From positions 1 through 63,234 of the forward strand of contig JAQTNW010000019.1 of assembly GCA_028713655.1 (NCBI GenBank): a DNA stretch of 63,234 bases, read 5' to 3'. Positions 61,793 to 63,234 of this stretch are shown one piece after another; positions within the stretch are counted from its first letter, which is position 1; each line of letters begins with the position of its first letter. Both the position numbers and the translations under genes were made by a program. The notes beneath the pieces are model-generated. The model saw nothing but the letters and a program-made list of their open reading frames with translations, was not told where the DNA came from and made no database searches. The DNA is from Candidatus Methylacidiphilales bacterium. Its GTDB lineage: Bacteria > Verrucomicrobiota > Verrucomicrobiia > Methylacidiphilales > JAAUTS01.

Positions 61793-63234
61793 ATGAAGAA
61801 AATCGTCTTTCATTTGCTGGCAAACGCCCATCTCGATCCCGTCTGGCTCTGGGATTGGCGTGAAGGCTTGAATGAGGGGATCATCACCACCCGCACGATG
61901 CTGGATTTGATGGATGAGGACCCGAAGTTGACATTCATGCGTGGGGAAGCAGCCATTTACCAGCATATCCAGGAACAAGATCCGGCCACTTTTGCGCGCA
62001 TCCAGGAGCGAGTCCGGGAAGGCCGTTGGGATGTCGTCGGCGGCACATACATCCAGCCCGACACCAACCTTTCTTCCACGGAAACTATGGCCCGTCATTT
62101 TACGGTGGCACAAAATTATTTTCGCGCGGCATTTGGCCGCGCGCCGCGGGTGGCGTGGGCGGCGGACTCCTTCGGCCATAGCGGTGGCCTGCCTGAGATC
62201 ATGGCCGGGGCCGGCATTACGGGATTTGCCTTCACCCGGCCGGAGTCCCATATTTTGGCCTTGGAACATCCCGCTTTCTGGTGGGAGAGCGCCAGCGGAG
62301 CGAAAGTCCTGGCCTACCGTCCGACCGTGGGTTGGTATGGCACCAACCGGGACGAAGTGTTCCGCCGTTTTGACGGACAACTTGAGCTAAATGAAAAGTT
62401 TCCGGCCCAGAACATCGGTTTTTTCTATGGTGTCGGCAACCATGGCGGCGGCGCCACCCGGCGGCAACTGGACGATATCCGCAGTTGGGTGGACAAGCAT
62501 CCCGGGGTGGAAGTCGTCCATTCGGGATTGCACCGGTTCTTCGACGAGCTGGCGGCGGAGGAAAAGGAGCGGAAGAATCCGTATCCGGTTCATCGCGGTG
62601 AACTTAATTTCTGCCTGCGCGGTTGTTATGTCTCGGTGGCGAAGTTCAAATTTCCGTACCGCCGCACGGAAGCTCAATTGGTACAGTCGGAAAAGACAGA
62701 CGCAATCATCAGCGCTTCGCTGAATCGTCCGGCGCAGGATTTGTCCGCCGCCTGGAAGTCGGTCCTCTTCAATTCCTTCCACGACATCCTTCCCGGAACG
62801 AGCATCGAGCGGGCCTTTGAAGATCAATTGGCGTGGCTGGGCTCGGCTTATCATGACGCTCAGCGTGTGCAATTGAATGCGCTCAACGCACTCGCCGCCC
62901 GGGTCGATACCACCGTTCCCAAACCGGAGGGAGACCATCCTTCGCGCGTGGCCTTCCTGGTCTGGAACCCGCACCCGCACGAATATTCCGGCCCGGTCGA
63001 ACTCGAGGCCTCCCTCGACTATCGCCCGCTCTTCCAGTACGAAGACAGGCCCGAACAGGTTCCGGTGGAATTATTCGGCCCGGAAGGCAGGCCGGTTCCC
63101 TTCCAAATCATCCATCATGAACATCTTGCAATGATGAATGTCCCCTGGCGCAAGCGTGTGGTTTTTCAGGCCAAGCTGCCGCCGATGAGCTGGTCCGTTT
63201 TTCAAGTGGGGCTCGCGAAGAAAATGAAAAAGAC
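61793..63234 (+). CDS. GH38 alpha-mannosidase, C-terminus beyond the window
   Basis: The frame opens at ATG 61793 and runs 480 codons to the window edge with no stop. GH38 motifs: zinc-binding NAHLDPVWLWDW near residues 11-22, the nucleophile-bearing WAADSFGHSGGLPE, and NSFHDILPGTSI near 325. Releases alpha-mannose from N-glycan-type or other mannosides. Divergent from lacZ, so the pair probably degrades a galactose/mannose-containing glycan. The remaining C-terminal part, typically 400-500 residues more, is outside. Confidence 0.92.
   Translation, partial: MKKIVFHLLANAHLDPVWLWDWREGLNEGIITTRTMLDLMDEDPKLTFMRGEAAIYQHIQEQDPATFARIQERVREGRWDVVGGTYIQPDTNLSSTETMARHFTVAQNYFRAAFGRAPRVAWAADSFGHSGGLPEIMAGAGITGFAFTRPESHILALEHPAFWWESASGAKVLAYRPTVGWYGTNRDEVFRRFDGQLELNEKFPAQNIGFFYGVGNHGGGATRRQLDDIRSWVDKHPGVEVVHSGLHRFFDELAAEEKERKNPYPVHRGELNFCLRGCYVSVAKFKFPYRRTEAQLVQSEKTDAIISASLNRPAQDLSAAWKSVLFNSFHDILPGTSIERAFEDQLAWLGSAYHDAQRVQLNALNALAARVDTTVPKPEGDHPSRVAFLVWNPHPHEYSGPVELEASLDYRPLFQYEDRPEQVPVELFGPEGRPVPFQIIHHEHLAMMNVPWRKRVVFQAKLPPMSWSVFQVGLAKKMKK

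Overview
This 63 kb window looks like a chromosomal segment of a GC-rich, polysaccharide-degrading bacterium of the PVC superphylum, most likely a Verrucomicrobiota member. The evidence is a XylR-type regulator (periplasmic-binding-like domain plus AraC helix-turn-helix), GH16/GH127/GH2/GH38 enzymes, a prepilin-type G^FTLIELL protein, a zinc-ribbon Hanks-type kinase, GxxExxY proteins, and very many extragenic palindromic repeats. The taxonomic call is an inference; there is no rRNA or other strong phylogenetic marker here.

Layout. 1-7.2 kb: a carbohydrate locus with a GH16 glucanase (cut by the window edge), GH127 beta-L-arabinofuranosidase, kduI, an enolase-superfamily sugar-acid dehydratase, a kduD-like SDR and a XylR/AraC regulator, consistent with pectin or other uronate-rich glycans. 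7.5-9.8 kb: proB and a proA broken by one in-frame TAA. 10.0-12.3 kb: a class I SAM riboswitch leading into a threonine-synthase-like PLP enzyme, a MoaD/ThiS-like sulfur carrier ending in Gly-Gly, and a NIL-domain protein. I read this as a candidate sulfur-carrier-dependent homocysteine/methionine module. 12.3-26 kb: a GxxExxY cassette in perfect inverted repeats, queA, a pseudopilin, a Ser/Thr kinase, a pseudouridine synthase, an Fe-S-less uracil-DNA glycosylase homologue, cutA, a VapBC/FitAB pair, feoA-feoA-feoB-Cys-rich protein behind a Fur-like dyad, pheA, transaldolase, a TIM-barrel isomerase and hicAB. 26.3-41 kb: a circularly permuted ATP-grasp/alpha-E pair, a glycosyltransferase, UDP-xylose synthase, a C-terminal processing protease, tsaD, an anchored PA14-like protein, pyrD-mnmE, xylB and thiGHS. 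41-43.6 kb: a polysaccharide deacetylase, a nucleotidyltransferase pair and an esterase.

43.85-47.7 kb is a decayed island at a tRNA-Ser(CGA) gene. A 109-bp direct repeat holding the 5' half of the tRNA lies on the left and the intact gene on the right. Between them are a higA orphan with a beheaded higB, a DUF2384 antitoxin fragment and hipBA. Degenerate tRNA pieces flank the intact gene, and a tyrosine-recombinase relic lies beyond it. 47.7-63.2 kb: a conserved protein of unknown function, two small membrane proteins, a Yej/Opp-type peptide ABC operon interrupted by a second GxxExxY cassette, an M13 peptidase, a GH2 beta-galactosidase, and a divergent GH38 alpha-mannosidase that runs off the window.

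The most interesting signals are (i) the SAM-riboswitch/ThrC-like/sulfur-carrier/NIL operon, (ii) PD-(D/E)XK-like GxxExxY genes framed start-to-stop by inverted repeats, with ORF-less relatives nearby, (iii) at least four other families of structured intergenic repeats, some nested in genes or in each other, and (iv) the tRNA-Ser island. No database search was possible; every family call is from motif recognition.
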